Positions 1 through 8,477 of a stretch of 64,000 bases of DNA are shown here, one piece after another. Location: the NCBI GenBank assembly GCA_965260935.1, contig OZ253374.1:3286001-3350000 (forward strand). Direction: 5' to 3'. This DNA comes from JBBROS01 sp965260935. Lineage in GTDB: Bacteria; Pseudomonadota; Alphaproteobacteria; Acetobacterales; Acetobacteraceae. The notes below the pieces were generated by a model, which saw nothing but the letters and a program-made list of their open reading frames with translations, was not told the origin of the DNA and made no database searches. Position 1 is the stretch's first letter; every line of letters starts with the position of its first letter. The translations under genes and the position numbers were made by a program.

Positions 1-738
1 AACCTGTTCGGCAGCGAGCACCACCAGATCGGGCAGCCGCTGTTTCCCAGGGCTCTGGTGGTTTCCTTCGTGCTCGGCCTTATGGCCTATCTCTGGCGTC
101 ACAAGATTCCGTATAGCTGGCCGCTGTTCTTCGCCAGCCTCGCAGTTGCCCTCGGCGCCATCCACGTCGTCAGGCTGGAGGACATCGGCCTCGTCGCCTT
201 CACGTACTGCACCGTGTTCCTCGGCCTGACCGCGATCCCGAAGATCCCTGTCCTGTCCAGGGGCGACTACTCCTACGGCATCTACCTGTACGGCTACGGC
301 ATCCAGCAGGCCGTCTCCTACCTGTTTCCCGCCACCCGGGAGTGGTACTGGAACATTTTGATCGCGTTGCCGATCACGATCGGCGTCGCCATGCTTTCCT
401 GGCGCTTCGTCGAGGCGCCGACGCTGGCGTTGCGCAAGCGTCTGACCAGCCAGCCGGCGCGGAGGTCCACCCATCTCACGCGCCGCGACCTCGCGACGAC
501 CTTCGCCTATACGACGCTCCTGCTCACGTATGCCGCCTACCTTGCGGCGACGAACAAGATCATCCCGCCCGTGGACAGCCTCACCGGACAATCCGCTGTC
601 TTGGTCATGCTGGCGATCATTGCCGGCGCCGCGTTGCTGACGTTGACGCGGAGCATCCTGTCCAAGTCGGAGCCGCTGGTCGTCCGCTCGCCACCGGCCA
701 TGAACCTTGCGTTCAATCAATCCGGAGCCAGCCAGTAA
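1..738 (+). CDS. Acyltransferase 3 family protein, C-terminal part
   Basis: The reading frame is open from the first base of the window, so the gene begins upstream and only the last 245 codons are seen. The visible part is a run of hydrophobic helices, with the motif YSYGIYLYGYGIQQ and the closing SWRFVEAPTLALRKR that end the acyltransferase-3 (OafA/YrhL) membrane domain. The family O-acylates surface polysaccharides or other acceptors from the inner membrane. After that domain there is a soluble linker and two more predicted membrane helices (about the last 70 residues), longer than the minimal family. The substrate cannot be told. The family call is secure and the function is inferred. Confidence 0.8.
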   Translation, partial: NLFGSEHHQIGQPLFPRALVVSFVLGLMAYLWRHKIPYSWPLFFASLAVALGAIHVVRLEDIGLVAFTYCTVFLGLTAIPKIPVLSRGDYSYGIYLYGYGIQQAVSYLFPATREWYWNILIALPITIGVAMLSWRFVEAPTLALRKRLTSQPARRSTHLTRRDLATTFAYTTLLLTYAAYLAATNKIIPPVDSLTGQSAVLVMLAIIAGAALLTLTRSILSKSEPLVVRSPPAMNLAFNQSGASQ

Positions 739-810
739 GCATCGCACCAAGCTGGAACCGTTCGTGCAAGCCGACGTTGCCCGCAAACCTGCTTCACGAG
801 GAATCTGCGT

Positions 811-1986
811 ATGAAGGCGCTCTGCTGGCACGGCAAGAACGACATCCGCTGCGATACCGTCCCCGATCCGGCGATCCAGCACCCGCGGGACGCCATCATC
901 AAGGTGACATCCTGCGCCATCTGCGGCTCCGACTTGCATCTGTTCAATGGCTACATGCCCGGGATGCAGAGCGGCGACATCCTGGGCCACGAGACAATGG
1001 GCGAAGTGGTCGAGACCGGCTCGGAGGTCACCAACCTCAAGGCCGGCGACCGGGTCGTGGTGCCCTTCACCATCTCCTGCGGCGAATGCTTCTTCTGCCA
1101 GAAGGGTCTCTATTCCGGCTGCGAGCGCACCAACCCGGAGCCGAGCCGCTCCAAGGCCGAGCTGTTGTGGGGCCATACGCCGGCCGGGCTGTTCGGCTAC
1201 ACCCACCTGCTCGGCGGCTACTCCGGCGGGCAAGCGGAGTACCTCCGCGTCCCTTACGCCGACGTAGGCCCGATCAAGGTGCCGAGCCACCTGACCGACG
1301 AGCAGGTGCTGTTCCTGTCCGATATCTTCCCGACCGGCTACATGGGCGCCGAGCAGTGCAACATCCATCCCGGCGACACTATCGCCGTCTGGGGCTGCGG
1401 CCCGGTCGGTCAGTTCGCCATCCGCTCCGCCTTCCTGCTCGGCGCGGAGCGGGTCATCGCTATCGACACGGTTCCTGAACGCCTGACGCTGGCCCGGATC
1501 GCCGGGGCCGATACGATCGATTTTGAGCTTGAGGACGTGCATGAGCGCATCAACCAGATGACGCACGGGCGCGGCGCGGACGGTTGCGTCGATGCCGTGG
1601 GCACCGAGGCCGAGCCGTCCGCCAGCATCGATTCCGTGCTCGACCGCGCCAAGCAGGTGGCCTGGATCGGCACCGACCGCCCGCACGTGCTGCGCCAGGC
1701 TATCATGAATTGCCGTAACGGCGGCACCGTTTCCATCGTCGGCGTCTACGGCGGCCTGCTCGACAAGGTGCCGATGGGCAGCGCCATCAACCGCGGCCTC
1801 ACGTTCAAGATGGCGCAGACGCCGGTGCAGAAATACCTCGGCCCGCTGATGGAGCGGATCGAGAAGGGCGAGATCGACCCCTCCTTCGTCATCACCCACT
1901 CCGGCAAGCTGGAGGACGGACCCGATCTTTACCAGGCCTTCCGCGACAAGCAGGACGGCTGCATCAAGGTGGTGCTCAAGCCATGA
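811..1986 (+). CDS. Zinc-dependent alcohol dehydrogenase (formaldehyde dehydrogenase-like)
   Basis: This is a 391-residue medium-chain dehydrogenase. It has the catalytic zinc ligands Cys38 and His60 (CAICGSDLH, GHE) and the four structural-zinc cysteines at 90, 93, 96 and 104 with classical spacing. A Rossmann motif GCGPVG lies at about 195-200 and an Asp near 219 favours NAD. The overall layout resembles the glutathione-dependent or -independent formaldehyde dehydrogenase group, but the substrate is not fixed by sequence. The ATG is preceded by GAGGAA. Its stop overlaps the next gene by four bases (ATGA), so the two are probably translated together. Confidence 0.88.
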   Translation: MKALCWHGKNDIRCDTVPDPAIQHPRDAIIKVTSCAICGSDLHLFNGYMPGMQSGDILGHETMGEVVETGSEVTNLKAGDRVVVPFTISCGECFFCQKGLYSGCERTNPEPSRSKAELLWGHTPAGLFGYTHLLGGYSGGQAEYLRVPYADVGPIKVPSHLTDEQVLFLSDIFPTGYMGAEQCNIHPGDTIAVWGCGPVGQFAIRSAFLLGAERVIAIDTVPERLTLARIAGADTIDFELEDVHERINQMTHGRGADGCVDAVGTEAEPSASIDSVLDRAKQVAWIGTDRPHVLRQAIMNCRNGGTVSIVGVYGGLLDKVPMGSAINRGLTFKMAQTPVQKYLGPLMERIEKGEIDPSFVITHSGKLEDGPDLYQAFRDKQDGCIKVVLKP

Positions 1987-2408
1987 ACAGGGATCTCTAC
2001 CTAACCAAGCTGCTCGGTTCCATCAGCCTGTGCCTCGGCGTCACGCAGCTTCTCGCTGGCAAGCGCATCCGCAACGCGCTCGGCCTCCCGGTGCCGTCGA
2101 TCCTGGTCACGGCGACTGGGTTGCGCGAGATCGCCTCGGGCTTTGTCGTGCTGGCCCACCCCGACGAGACCATGCCGATCGGCGTGCGAATCGCCGGGGA
2201 CGCAATTGACCTTGCCGTCCTCGGGGCCGCACTGCTCCCCGGCAACCGACGCCGCCCGGCCGCATTGCTGGCGACGGTCGCGGTGGCGGGCATCACCGCG
2301 CTCGACCTTGCGGCCGGCGCCGCAATGCGGCAGCGGCAATCCCGCGTGACCGAAACGGCCCGGCGTACTAGGGTCAAAGTAATTAAGGATGCCTCGATGG
2401 CGTCGTGA
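1983..2408 (+). CDS. Small integral membrane protein of unknown function
   Basis: This 141-residue protein has about four hydrophobic segments (residues 8-25, 35-55, 68-85 and 92-110) separated by short Arg/Gly-rich loops, and a basic hydrophilic tail. I do not recognise a named domain. Similar four-helix segments occur next to or fused with cyclase/dehydrase (SRPBCC) proteins, but no such domain is present here. The ATG overlaps the stop of the alcohol dehydrogenase by four bases, which suggests cotranslation and possibly a shared physiological role. No catalytic residues are evident. Confidence 0.6.
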   Translation: MNRDLYLTKLLGSISLCLGVTQLLAGKRIRNALGLPVPSILVTATGLREIASGFVVLAHPDETMPIGVRIAGDAIDLAVLGAALLPGNRRRPAALLATVAVAGITALDLAAGAAMRQRQSRVTETARRTRVKVIKDASMAS

Positions 2409-2442
2409 CCCTCCTTAATCGAAACCCGACTTGCGGGGACGG

Positions 2443-3822
2443 ATGATGCCACCGTTCCGCCCGTCCACTGCGCACGCCAGCCTCGGCCCGGCCTTCTACG
2501 ATCCGGTCGAAGCTGCGCAATTCCCGGCTCATGTCCTCCGTCACCGCGACCAGCGCTGGGCCGCCCGCATTGGCCTCGACGGCCTCACCGATGCCGAGTG
2601 GATCGACCATTTCGGCCGCTTCCAACCTTTGCCGGGCAGCTTCCCGCAATCCCTCGCGCTGCGTTACCACGGCCACCAGTTCCGCCAGTATAACCCCGAC
2701 CTCGGCGACGGGCGCGGCTTCCTGTACGCGCAGATGTTCGACCTACAGGACGGCCGCCTGCTCGACCTCGGCACCAAGGGCAGCGGGCAGACACCCTGGT
2801 CCCGCTTCGGCGACGGACGCCTGACGCTGAAAGGCGGCATCCGCGAGATACTGGCCACGACGATGCTGGAAGCGCTCGGCGTCTACACCAGCAAGTCGCT
2901 TAGCCTGATCGAAACCGGCGAGGAGCTGACGCGCAGCGACGAGCCGTCGCCCACCCGCTCCGCCGTGCTCGTCCGGCTCAGCCACTCCCATATCCGCATC
3001 GGCAGCTTCCAGCGTCCTGCCGCCCGGCGGGAGCCGGAAAACGTGCTCAGCCTGCTCGACCACACGGTCCGGACCCACATGCCCCACCTCTGGGCCGAAG
3101 ACCCGGCCGCCCGCGCGAGCGGCTTCCTTTCCGAGGCAGCGCGGAACTGCGCCCAGCTTGCGGCGCAATGGATGGTCGCGGGCTTCGTCCACGGCGTGCT
3201 GAACACCGACAACATCAACGTCACCGGCGAGAGTTTCGATTACGGCCCCTGGCGCTTCCTGCCCGCCTACGACCCGGAGTTCACCGCGGCCTATTTCGAC
3301 CATGGCGGGCTTTACGCTTATGGTCGCCAGCCTGACGCGGTGCTGTGGAACCTGACTCGGCTGGCCGAATGCCTGCTGCCGCTGGCTGGCAAAGAGGCGC
3401 TGCAATCCGCGCTCGAAGCGTTTCCCCCCGCGTTCCACGCCGCCCTCGATGCCGGGATCATCCGCCGCCTCGGCTTGACGCCGGGCGGCCCTGAGCAGGA
3501 TCGCGCCCTGGCTCAGGCGTGGTGGCAGTGGCTCGATGCGTCGCGCGCGCCGTTCGAGCAGGCGTTCTTCGACGTTTATGCCGGACGGCCCCCGAAAACG
3601 GAGGCGTTCGCGCCGGTGCAGGACCTGCTTGACGCTTACGCGAGAGCGCCCGGCGTGACGCTCGATCACCCCTACTTCCGGGGCGCCCAGGCCTGCACGA
3701 TGCTGATCGACGAGGTTGAGGCGCTGTGGACGCCGATCGCCGAGCGCGACGACTGGACGCCGTTCCATGCCAAGCTGGACGCGATCGAGGCGATGCGGCA
3801 GGCCTATGCCGGACGGAGCTGA
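2443..3822 (+). CDS. selO: SelO/YdiU family protein AMPylase (pseudokinase fold)
   Basis: This 459-residue protein is a SelO-family pseudokinase; SelO transfers AMP from ATP to hydroxyl side chains of target proteins. Visible landmarks are LGDGRG (about 87-92), the nucleotide-binding TKGSGQTPWSRFGDGR (about 111-126), LVRLSHSHIRIGSFQ, and the metal/catalytic NTDN followed by FDYGPW (about 250-265). The start is set at the ATG pair at 2443/2446 because GGGGAC lies just upstream; a TTG at 2431 is also in frame. The C-terminus stops soon after the helical domain and lacks the cysteine-containing tail of E. coli YdiU, so redox control by that disulfide is unlikely. It overlaps the next gene by 17 bases. 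Confidence 0.9.
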   Translation: MMPPFRPSTAHASLGPAFYDPVEAAQFPAHVLRHRDQRWAARIGLDGLTDAEWIDHFGRFQPLPGSFPQSLALRYHGHQFRQYNPDLGDGRGFLYAQMFDLQDGRLLDLGTKGSGQTPWSRFGDGRLTLKGGIREILATTMLEALGVYTSKSLSLIETGEELTRSDEPSPTRSAVLVRLSHSHIRIGSFQRPAARREPENVLSLLDHTVRTHMPHLWAEDPAARASGFLSEAARNCAQLAAQWMVAGFVHGVLNTDNINVTGESFDYGPWRFLPAYDPEFTAAYFDHGGLYAYGRQPDAVLWNLTRLAECLLPLAGKEALQSALEAFPPAFHAALDAGIIRRLGLTPGGPEQDRALAQAWWQWLDASRAPFEQAFFDVYAGRPPKTEAFAPVQDLLDAYARAPGVTLDHPYFRGAQACTMLIDEVEALWTPIAERDDWTPFHAKLDAIEAMRQAYAGRS

Positions 3823-5179
3823 CGCCGCGCTCGCCTCGATCTGGAGCGCGCTCGGCGGACCGGAGGAATGGCCCCGGCGTTTGCGGGTGACGGGATGCGG
3901 AACCCTGCCGTCGGCGTTCGCCGTCACCGACCTGGCCGTCGCGTCGGTTGCATCCGCCGTTTTGGCCGTCGCGGAGCTGGCCGCGGCCCGGCACAACGCC
4001 GTAGCCGAGGCAACCGTCGACCGTCGTCTCGCTTCGATGTGGTTTGCCGCGTCCATCCGCCCGCAAGGCTGGGCTATCCCTCCGCTTCGGGCCATGGTCA
4101 CCGGCGATTATGCCGCCGCGGATGGTTGGGTCAGGCTGCACGCTAACGCGCCGCGCCACCTTCGCGCCGCGCTCGCGGCACTTGATGCGCCAGAGGAGCG
4201 GGATCAGGTCGCCCGCGCCGTCCGCCGTTGGCAGGCGGAGGCGCTGGAAGCGGCCGTGCTCGAACGCGGCGGCTGTGCCGCGGCGATGCGCGGCATGGCG
4301 GCCTGGGCGGCGCACCCGCAAGGCCGGGCCGTTTCGCAGGAGCCGGTCGTCCATGCCGGGCCGGGGAGTCTTGGGACGCCGCCCGCATGGCCGGCCGCTC
4401 GGGACCGCCCGCTGCGAGGCATCCGCGTGCTCGACATGACCCGCGTCCTGGCCGGCCCGGTCGCGACCCGGTTCCTGGCGGGCTACGGCGCGGAGGTGCT
4501 GCGGATCGACCCGCCCGGATGGGACGAGCCCGGCGTCGTGCCGGACGTCACGCTCGGCAAGCGCTGCGCCCGGCTGGACCTTCGCCAGCCGGAGGGCCGG
4601 GCGGCATGGGAGCGTCTGCTGCGTGGTGCGGACGTGCTGGTCCACGGCTACCGGCCCGGCGCGCTGGCCGCATTGGGGTTCGACGACGAGCGGCGCCAAG
4701 TCTTGCGCCCCGGCCTGATCGACGTGTCGCTCGACGCTTACGGCTGGTCCGGGCCGTGGCGCGGGCGGCGCGGGTTCGACAGCCTGGTGCAGATGAGCAG
4801 CGGCATCGCCGAGGCCGGCATGGCGCGGCTCGGGCGCGGCAAACCTGCGCCGCTGCCGGTCCAGGCGCTCGACCATGCCACCGGGTACGTCATCGCCGCC
4901 GCCGTGGTGCGGGGCCTGACCCGCCGCCTGTCCACGGGCGCGGGCACGGTCGCCCGGACATCGCTGGCCAGGACGGCTGCCTTGCTGGCCGGCCTGCCAG
5001 CCAAGGACGAGCCGCCGCTCGCGCCCGAAACCCCGGCGGACGGCACGCAGCAGCTCGAACAAACATCCTGGGGGCCAGCCCGCCGCCTGCGCCCGCCCTG
5101 CGCGCTGGCGGGCGCGCCGATGCATTGGAACCACCCCGCGACTTCGCTTGGCTCGGCGTCCGCGTCCTGGACGGCTTGA
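3806..5179 (+). CDS. CaiB/BaiF CoA-transferase family III-like protein
   Basis: This 457-residue protein looks like a family III CoA-transferase. The second half contains RGIRVLDMTRVLAGPVATRF, GAEVLRIDPP, the LGKRCARLDL segment and GRRGFDSLVQMSSGIA, whose Asp sits where the catalytic Asp of the family is found. The first 190 residues resemble a degenerate copy of the same fold, giving a tandem layout. The ATG at 3806 lies inside the end of selO (17-base overlap), so expression is probably coupled. Acyl-CoA donor and acceptor are unknown. The C-terminal 60 residues are Pro/Ala-rich. Confidence 0.75.
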   Translation: MPDGADAALASIWSALGGPEEWPRRLRVTGCGTLPSAFAVTDLAVASVASAVLAVAELAAARHNAVAEATVDRRLASMWFAASIRPQGWAIPPLRAMVTGDYAAADGWVRLHANAPRHLRAALAALDAPEERDQVARAVRRWQAEALEAAVLERGGCAAAMRGMAAWAAHPQGRAVSQEPVVHAGPGSLGTPPAWPAARDRPLRGIRVLDMTRVLAGPVATRFLAGYGAEVLRIDPPGWDEPGVVPDVTLGKRCARLDLRQPEGRAAWERLLRGADVLVHGYRPGALAALGFDDERRQVLRPGLIDVSLDAYGWSGPWRGRRGFDSLVQMSSGIAEAGMARLGRGKPAPLPVQALDHATGYVIAAAVVRGLTRRLSTGAGTVARTSLARTAALLAGLPAKDEPPLAPETPADGTQQLEQTSWGPARRLRPPCALAGAPMHWNHPATSLGSASASWTA

Positions 5180-5234
5180 CCCGGCGGCGCGCTCCGACCA
5201 TCGAAGGCCGCGCGACGTACTTCCGAGGGCTACG

Positions 5235-6191
5235 ATGAATTTCCTGGGTATCAATTGGGTCGGCGTCAATCCGGAGAACGGGCGCAAGCTCCTGCTCTCG
5301 ATCGCGTTCATCGTTGTCGTGCTGGTCACGAGCAGGGTGCTGCGCGCGCTTTCCGGCCGGGTGCTCGGCAGCACCGACCGCGCCGGCACGCAAAGCCGGT
5401 TCTGGACCCGGCAAGGCATCAGCCTGGTGACCGCGGTGATCATGATCCTCGGGCTGCTGTCGATCTGGTTCAACGACCCGACCCGGCTCGCCACCGCCTT
5501 CGGCCTCATCTCCGCCGGCCTCGCCTTCGCCTTGCAGCAGGTGGTGACCTCCATCGCCGGGTATTTCGTGATCCTGCGCGGCTCCACCTTCACCGTGGGC
5601 GACCGCATCTCGATGGGCGGGGTGCGCGGCGACGTGATGCGGCTCGGTTTCATCCAGACCACCATCATGGAGATGGGCCAGCCTCCCAGCGTGCAGGGCG
5701 CGGACCCGGCCATGTGGGTGCGAAGCCGCCAGTTCACCGGGCGGATCGTCACCGTCACGAACTCGAAGATCTTCGCCGAGCCGGTGTTCAACTACACGCG
5801 CGAGTTCCCGTTCATCTGGGAGGAGATGACCATCCCCATCACCTACCAGGCCGACCGCGCCCGGGTGGAACGCATCCTGATCGAGGCCGCCCGCCGCCAT
5901 GCCGCCGACCCGGCGGAGATGTCGGTGGAAGCCAAGCAGGGCTTGCTGGAGTCGTTCGGGGTGGAGGCGCTGGAGCTTGATCCGCGGGTGTTCTTCCGCA
6001 TCACCGACAACTGGCTGGAGCTGACGGTGCGGTTCATCGTCGGCACGCACAAGATACGCGGGTCGAAGGATGCGATGAGCCGGTACATCATCGCCGAGCT
6101 CGACGAGGCTGGGATCGGGATTGCGTCGGCGACTTACGACATCGTGGGGTTCCCGCCGATTGAGTTGCGGCGGGGGCGGGCGGCGGTTTAG
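5235..6191 (+). CDS. MscS-family mechanosensitive ion channel
   Basis: This 318-residue protein has two or three N-terminal membrane helices (about 17-35, 60-80 and 85-110). They are followed by the pore-lining and beta-domain signature of MscS: AGLAFALQQVVTSIAGYFVIL, GDRI, then VTVTNSKIF and the soluble alpha/beta domain. It would open under membrane tension to release solutes. The start ATG has GAGG ten bases upstream. A 20-residue insertion (about 150-172) separates the beta-domain strands compared with E. coli MscS. The gene converges on the ABC operon, from which it is now separated by the IS insertion. Confidence 0.88.
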   Translation: MNFLGINWVGVNPENGRKLLLSIAFIVVVLVTSRVLRALSGRVLGSTDRAGTQSRFWTRQGISLVTAVIMILGLLSIWFNDPTRLATAFGLISAGLAFALQQVVTSIAGYFVILRGSTFTVGDRISMGGVRGDVMRLGFIQTTIMEMGQPPSVQGADPAMWVRSRQFTGRIVTVTNSKIFAEPVFNYTREFPFIWEEMTIPITYQADRARVERILIEAARRHAADPAEMSVEAKQGLLESFGVEALELDPRVFFRITDNWLELTVRFIVGTHKIRGSKDAMSRYIIAELDEAGIGIASATYDIVGFPPIELRRGRAAV

Positions 6192-6238
6192 CTCTGGGCT
6201 ATGATCGCTGATTTTGAACACACCGTGATGAAGTTGAA

Positions 6239-6248
6239 CACCTAAACC
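6239..6248. repeat. Target-site duplication, left copy
   Basis: CACCTAAACC directly precedes the left end of the IS and is repeated without mismatch directly after its right end (7707-7716). Ten bases is within the range generated by IS4-family transposases. Confidence 0.92.
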
Positions 6249-6260
6249 CAATACTGTTCA
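6249..6260 (+). repeat. IS terminal inverted repeat, left
   Basis: CAATACTGTTCA; it is the exact reverse complement of bases 7695-7706. After one mismatch two more bases agree. Confidence 0.92.
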
Positions 6261-6316
6261 TTTAGGTGGTTAGCCACCCTATATCCGTTGATCAGGTTTT
6301 TTTAGGATCGACAGCG

Positions 6317-7697
6317 ATGGCGGGTGTTCCCGCCGGCCTTCCGGCCGGCGTTCGTGTCAGCGACCACATCAGCCTCGGCGTGATCGCCAAGACGTTCCCG
6401 CCGGATCGGGTGCAGCAGGTCCTGGCCGAGACCGGCAAGACGAGCGAGCGCGAGCGCGATCTGCCGGCTCAGGTGATGATCTACTACGCCATCGCCATGG
6501 CGCTGTACATGGGGTCCAGCACCCGCGAGGTGCTGCGCTGCTTGCTAGAAGGCTTGCGCTGGCTGTGGGGCGCCGACGCGGTCAAGGTGGCGGGCAAGAG
6601 CGGCATCTCGCAGGCGCGCAGCCGCCTGGGCGAGATGCCGCTGCGCCGGCTCTTTGAGCAGGTCGTGCAGCCGGTGGCGACGCGCGCCACCAAGGGGGCG
6701 TGGTATCGAGAGTGGCGGCTGGTGAGCCTGGACGGCTCCAGCCTGGATGTGGCCGACACGGCCGAGAACGGCGCCTGCTTCGGCTATCCGGGTGCCAGCC
6801 GCGGCGAGAGCGCCTTTCCGCAGCTCCGTTTCGTCGCGCTGGTGGAGAACGGCACGCACGTGCTGTTCGGCGCCAAGCTGGGCGGTTGCGCGGATGGCGA
6901 GACGACGCTGGCCCATGGCGTGGTGCCGGCGCTGCGGACGGGCATGCTGTGCCTGGCCGACCGATACTTCTTTGGCTATGCGTTGTGGCAGACAGCGGCC
7001 GCTACCGGTGCCGACCTGCTGTGGCGGGTAAGGAGCAACCTGCGCCTGCCGCGCGCCGCGGTGCTGGCGGACGGGTCTTATCTGTCCGTGGTGTATCCGA
7101 GCGAGAAGGACCGGCGCCATGCGACCAACGGCGTGCGGGTGCGCGTGGTGGAATATCGGCTGGAGGGGGTGGCCGACGCTGAGCCGCTGTATCGTCTCGT
7201 GACCACGATCCTGGACGAGGCGCAGGCGCCTGCCGCGGACTTGGCTGCCCTGTATCATGAGCGCTGGGAGATTGAGGGCGCGCTGGCCGAGCTGAAAACG
7301 CAGCTGCGCGGGGCACAGGTCGTGCTGCGCAGCAAGACCCCGGACTTGGCGCGCCAGGAGTTCTGGGGCCTGCTGCTGGCGCACTTCGCTGTGCGCGGGC
7401 TCATGCACGAGGCGGCGCTGCGGGCCGACGAGGACCCGGATCGTTTGTCGTTCCTGCATGCCGTGCGCGTGGTGCGCCGCAAGCTGCCGCTGCTTGCGGC
7501 TTTTCCCCCCTCGGGACAGGCTCGCCCTGCATAAGGAGGTACTGGACGAGATCCTGGAGGAGCGTGTGGCGAGTTCCCGGGGCCGGCAGGTGCCGCGCGG
7601 GGTCAAGCGCAAGATGAGCGGCTACCCGCTGCGCCCTCGCACGCCACAGCCGACCACGCGCATCGATTTCAACGCCGCCATCCGAATCACAAAGTGA
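6317..7697 (+). pseudogene. IS4-family transposase, frameshifted near the C-terminus
   Basis: This is a DDE transposase of the IS4 family. It has an N-terminal IS4 domain, the first catalytic Asp in SLDGSSLD (about residue 139), the second in CLADRYFFG (about 215), and the glutamate in the Y-2-R-3-E-6-K signature YHERWEIEGALAELK (about 320). The first frame ends at 7534. The natural C-terminus continues in another frame to 7697 (RLALHKEVLDEILEER onward). The break lies at a run of six C at 7505-7510; with five C the protein would read through as about 460 residues. All catalytic residues precede the break. It is either an inactivating indel or a +1 frameshift site. ATG 6317 with AGGA upstream is preferred over GTG 6266, which lies in the left-end hairpin. 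Confidence 0.88.
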
Positions 7698-7706
7698 ACA
7701 GTATTG
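7695..7706 (-). repeat. IS terminal inverted repeat, right
   Basis: TGAACAGTATTG; it is the reverse complement of the left end. Confidence 0.92.
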
Positions 7707-7716
7707 CACCTAAACC
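7707..7716. repeat. Target-site duplication, right copy
   Basis: CACCTAAACC, identical to 6239-6248. Its last base is also the last base of the stop codon (TAG on the minus strand) of the adjacent ABC gene. Confidence 0.92.
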
Positions 7717-8477
7717 TAGCGCACATATCCAATCGAACTCTGCAACAAATGCCGGGTATACTCATGCCCCGCGTGCCGCCGCCGCAAATCCTCCACCCCG
7801 AGCGTCTCCACCATCTGCCCGTCCTTCATCACCGAAACCCGCTCGCAAAGATGCGCCACCACCGCCAGATTGTGGCTCACCATCACGTAAGCCAATCCTC
7901 GCTCCCGCCGTAAATCCGCGAGCAAGTTCAGGATTTCGGCCTGCACCGAAACGTCGAGCGCCGACGTCGGCTCGTCCAGCAGCAGGATCTGCGGCTCCGG
8001 CGCCAAGGCCCGGGCAATGGCGACGCGCTGCCGCTGCCCGCCGGAAAGCTGGTGCGGGAAGCGGAAGCGGAACGCGCGCGACAGCCCCACGTCGTCGAGC
8101 AGCTTCAGCACCCGCCTGTCGCGGTCCTTGAAGCCGTGCAGCTTAAGCGTCTCGTCCAGCACGCGGTCGACGCTATGGCGCGGGTGCAAGGACGCGTAAG
8201 GGTCCTGGAACACCATCTGCACGGCGCGGTAAAATCCGCGGTCGCGCGTCCGGCCGAGCGCCACCCCATTCACCCGCATCGCGCCGGACCACGTCGGCGC
8301 CAGCCCGGCTACCGTGCGCAGGATGGTGGACTTGCCCGAGCCGGACTCGCCCACGATCCCGTGCGACGCCCCTGCAGGCACGCTCATGTCCGCCGACCGC
8401 ACCGCATCCACCCGGTCCCGCCCGGCGCCGAACCAGACGTTGAGGCCGGACAACTTGAGCGCCTCCGCCCCGCTCAA
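7716..8477 (-). CDS. Peptide/nickel-type ABC transporter ATPase (DppF/OppF-like)
   Basis: This 253-residue ATP-binding subunit energises uptake of peptides or similar solutes at the inner membrane. Walker A is GESGSGKST (about 40-48), the signature is LSGGQRQRVAIARAL, Walker B is LLLDEPTSALD, and the switch His is in MVSHNLAVV. The start is a TTG overlapping the stop of the upstream ATPase gene (TTGA), as with the other overlaps in this operon. The usual C-terminal oligopeptide extension is short. An IS element abuts its stop codon but the coding sequence is intact. Confidence 0.9.
   Translation of the reverse strand: MSGAEALKLSGLNVWFGAGRDRVDAVRSADMSVPAGASHGIVGESGSGKSTILRTVAGLAPTWSGAMRVNGVALGRTRDRGFYRAVQMVFQDPYASLHPRHSVDRVLDETLKLHGFKDRDRRVLKLLDDVGLSRAFRFRFPHQLSGGQRQRVAIARALAPEPQILLLDEPTSALDVSVQAEILNLLADLRRERGLAYVMVSHNLAVVAHLCERVSVMKDGQMVETLGVEDLRRRHAGHEYTRHLLQSSIGYVR

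Larger units (their letters stand above)
6249..7706 (+). mobile_element. IS4-family insertion sequence, 1458 bp
   Basis: The element is bounded by inverted repeats that match perfectly over the outer 12 bases (CAATACTGTTCA at 6249 and its complement ending at 7706), with partial matching beyond. It is flanked by a perfect 10-bp direct repeat. It carries one transposase gene reading left to right, interrupted by a single-base frameshift. Just inside the left end, GGTGG-TTAG-CCACC (6265-6278) can form a hairpin. Such a structure would block translation from transcripts entering from outside, a known safeguard in IS elements. The right end lies exactly beside the stop codon of the neighbouring ABC gene. 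Perfect duplications suggest a recent insertion. Confidence 0.93.

Noticed and set aside
3458..5791. A 777-codon minus-strand frame across the ends of selO, the CoA-transferase gene and mscS
   Set aside because: Arg/Ala/Pro-rich shadow of three well supported genes; no start signal and no family.
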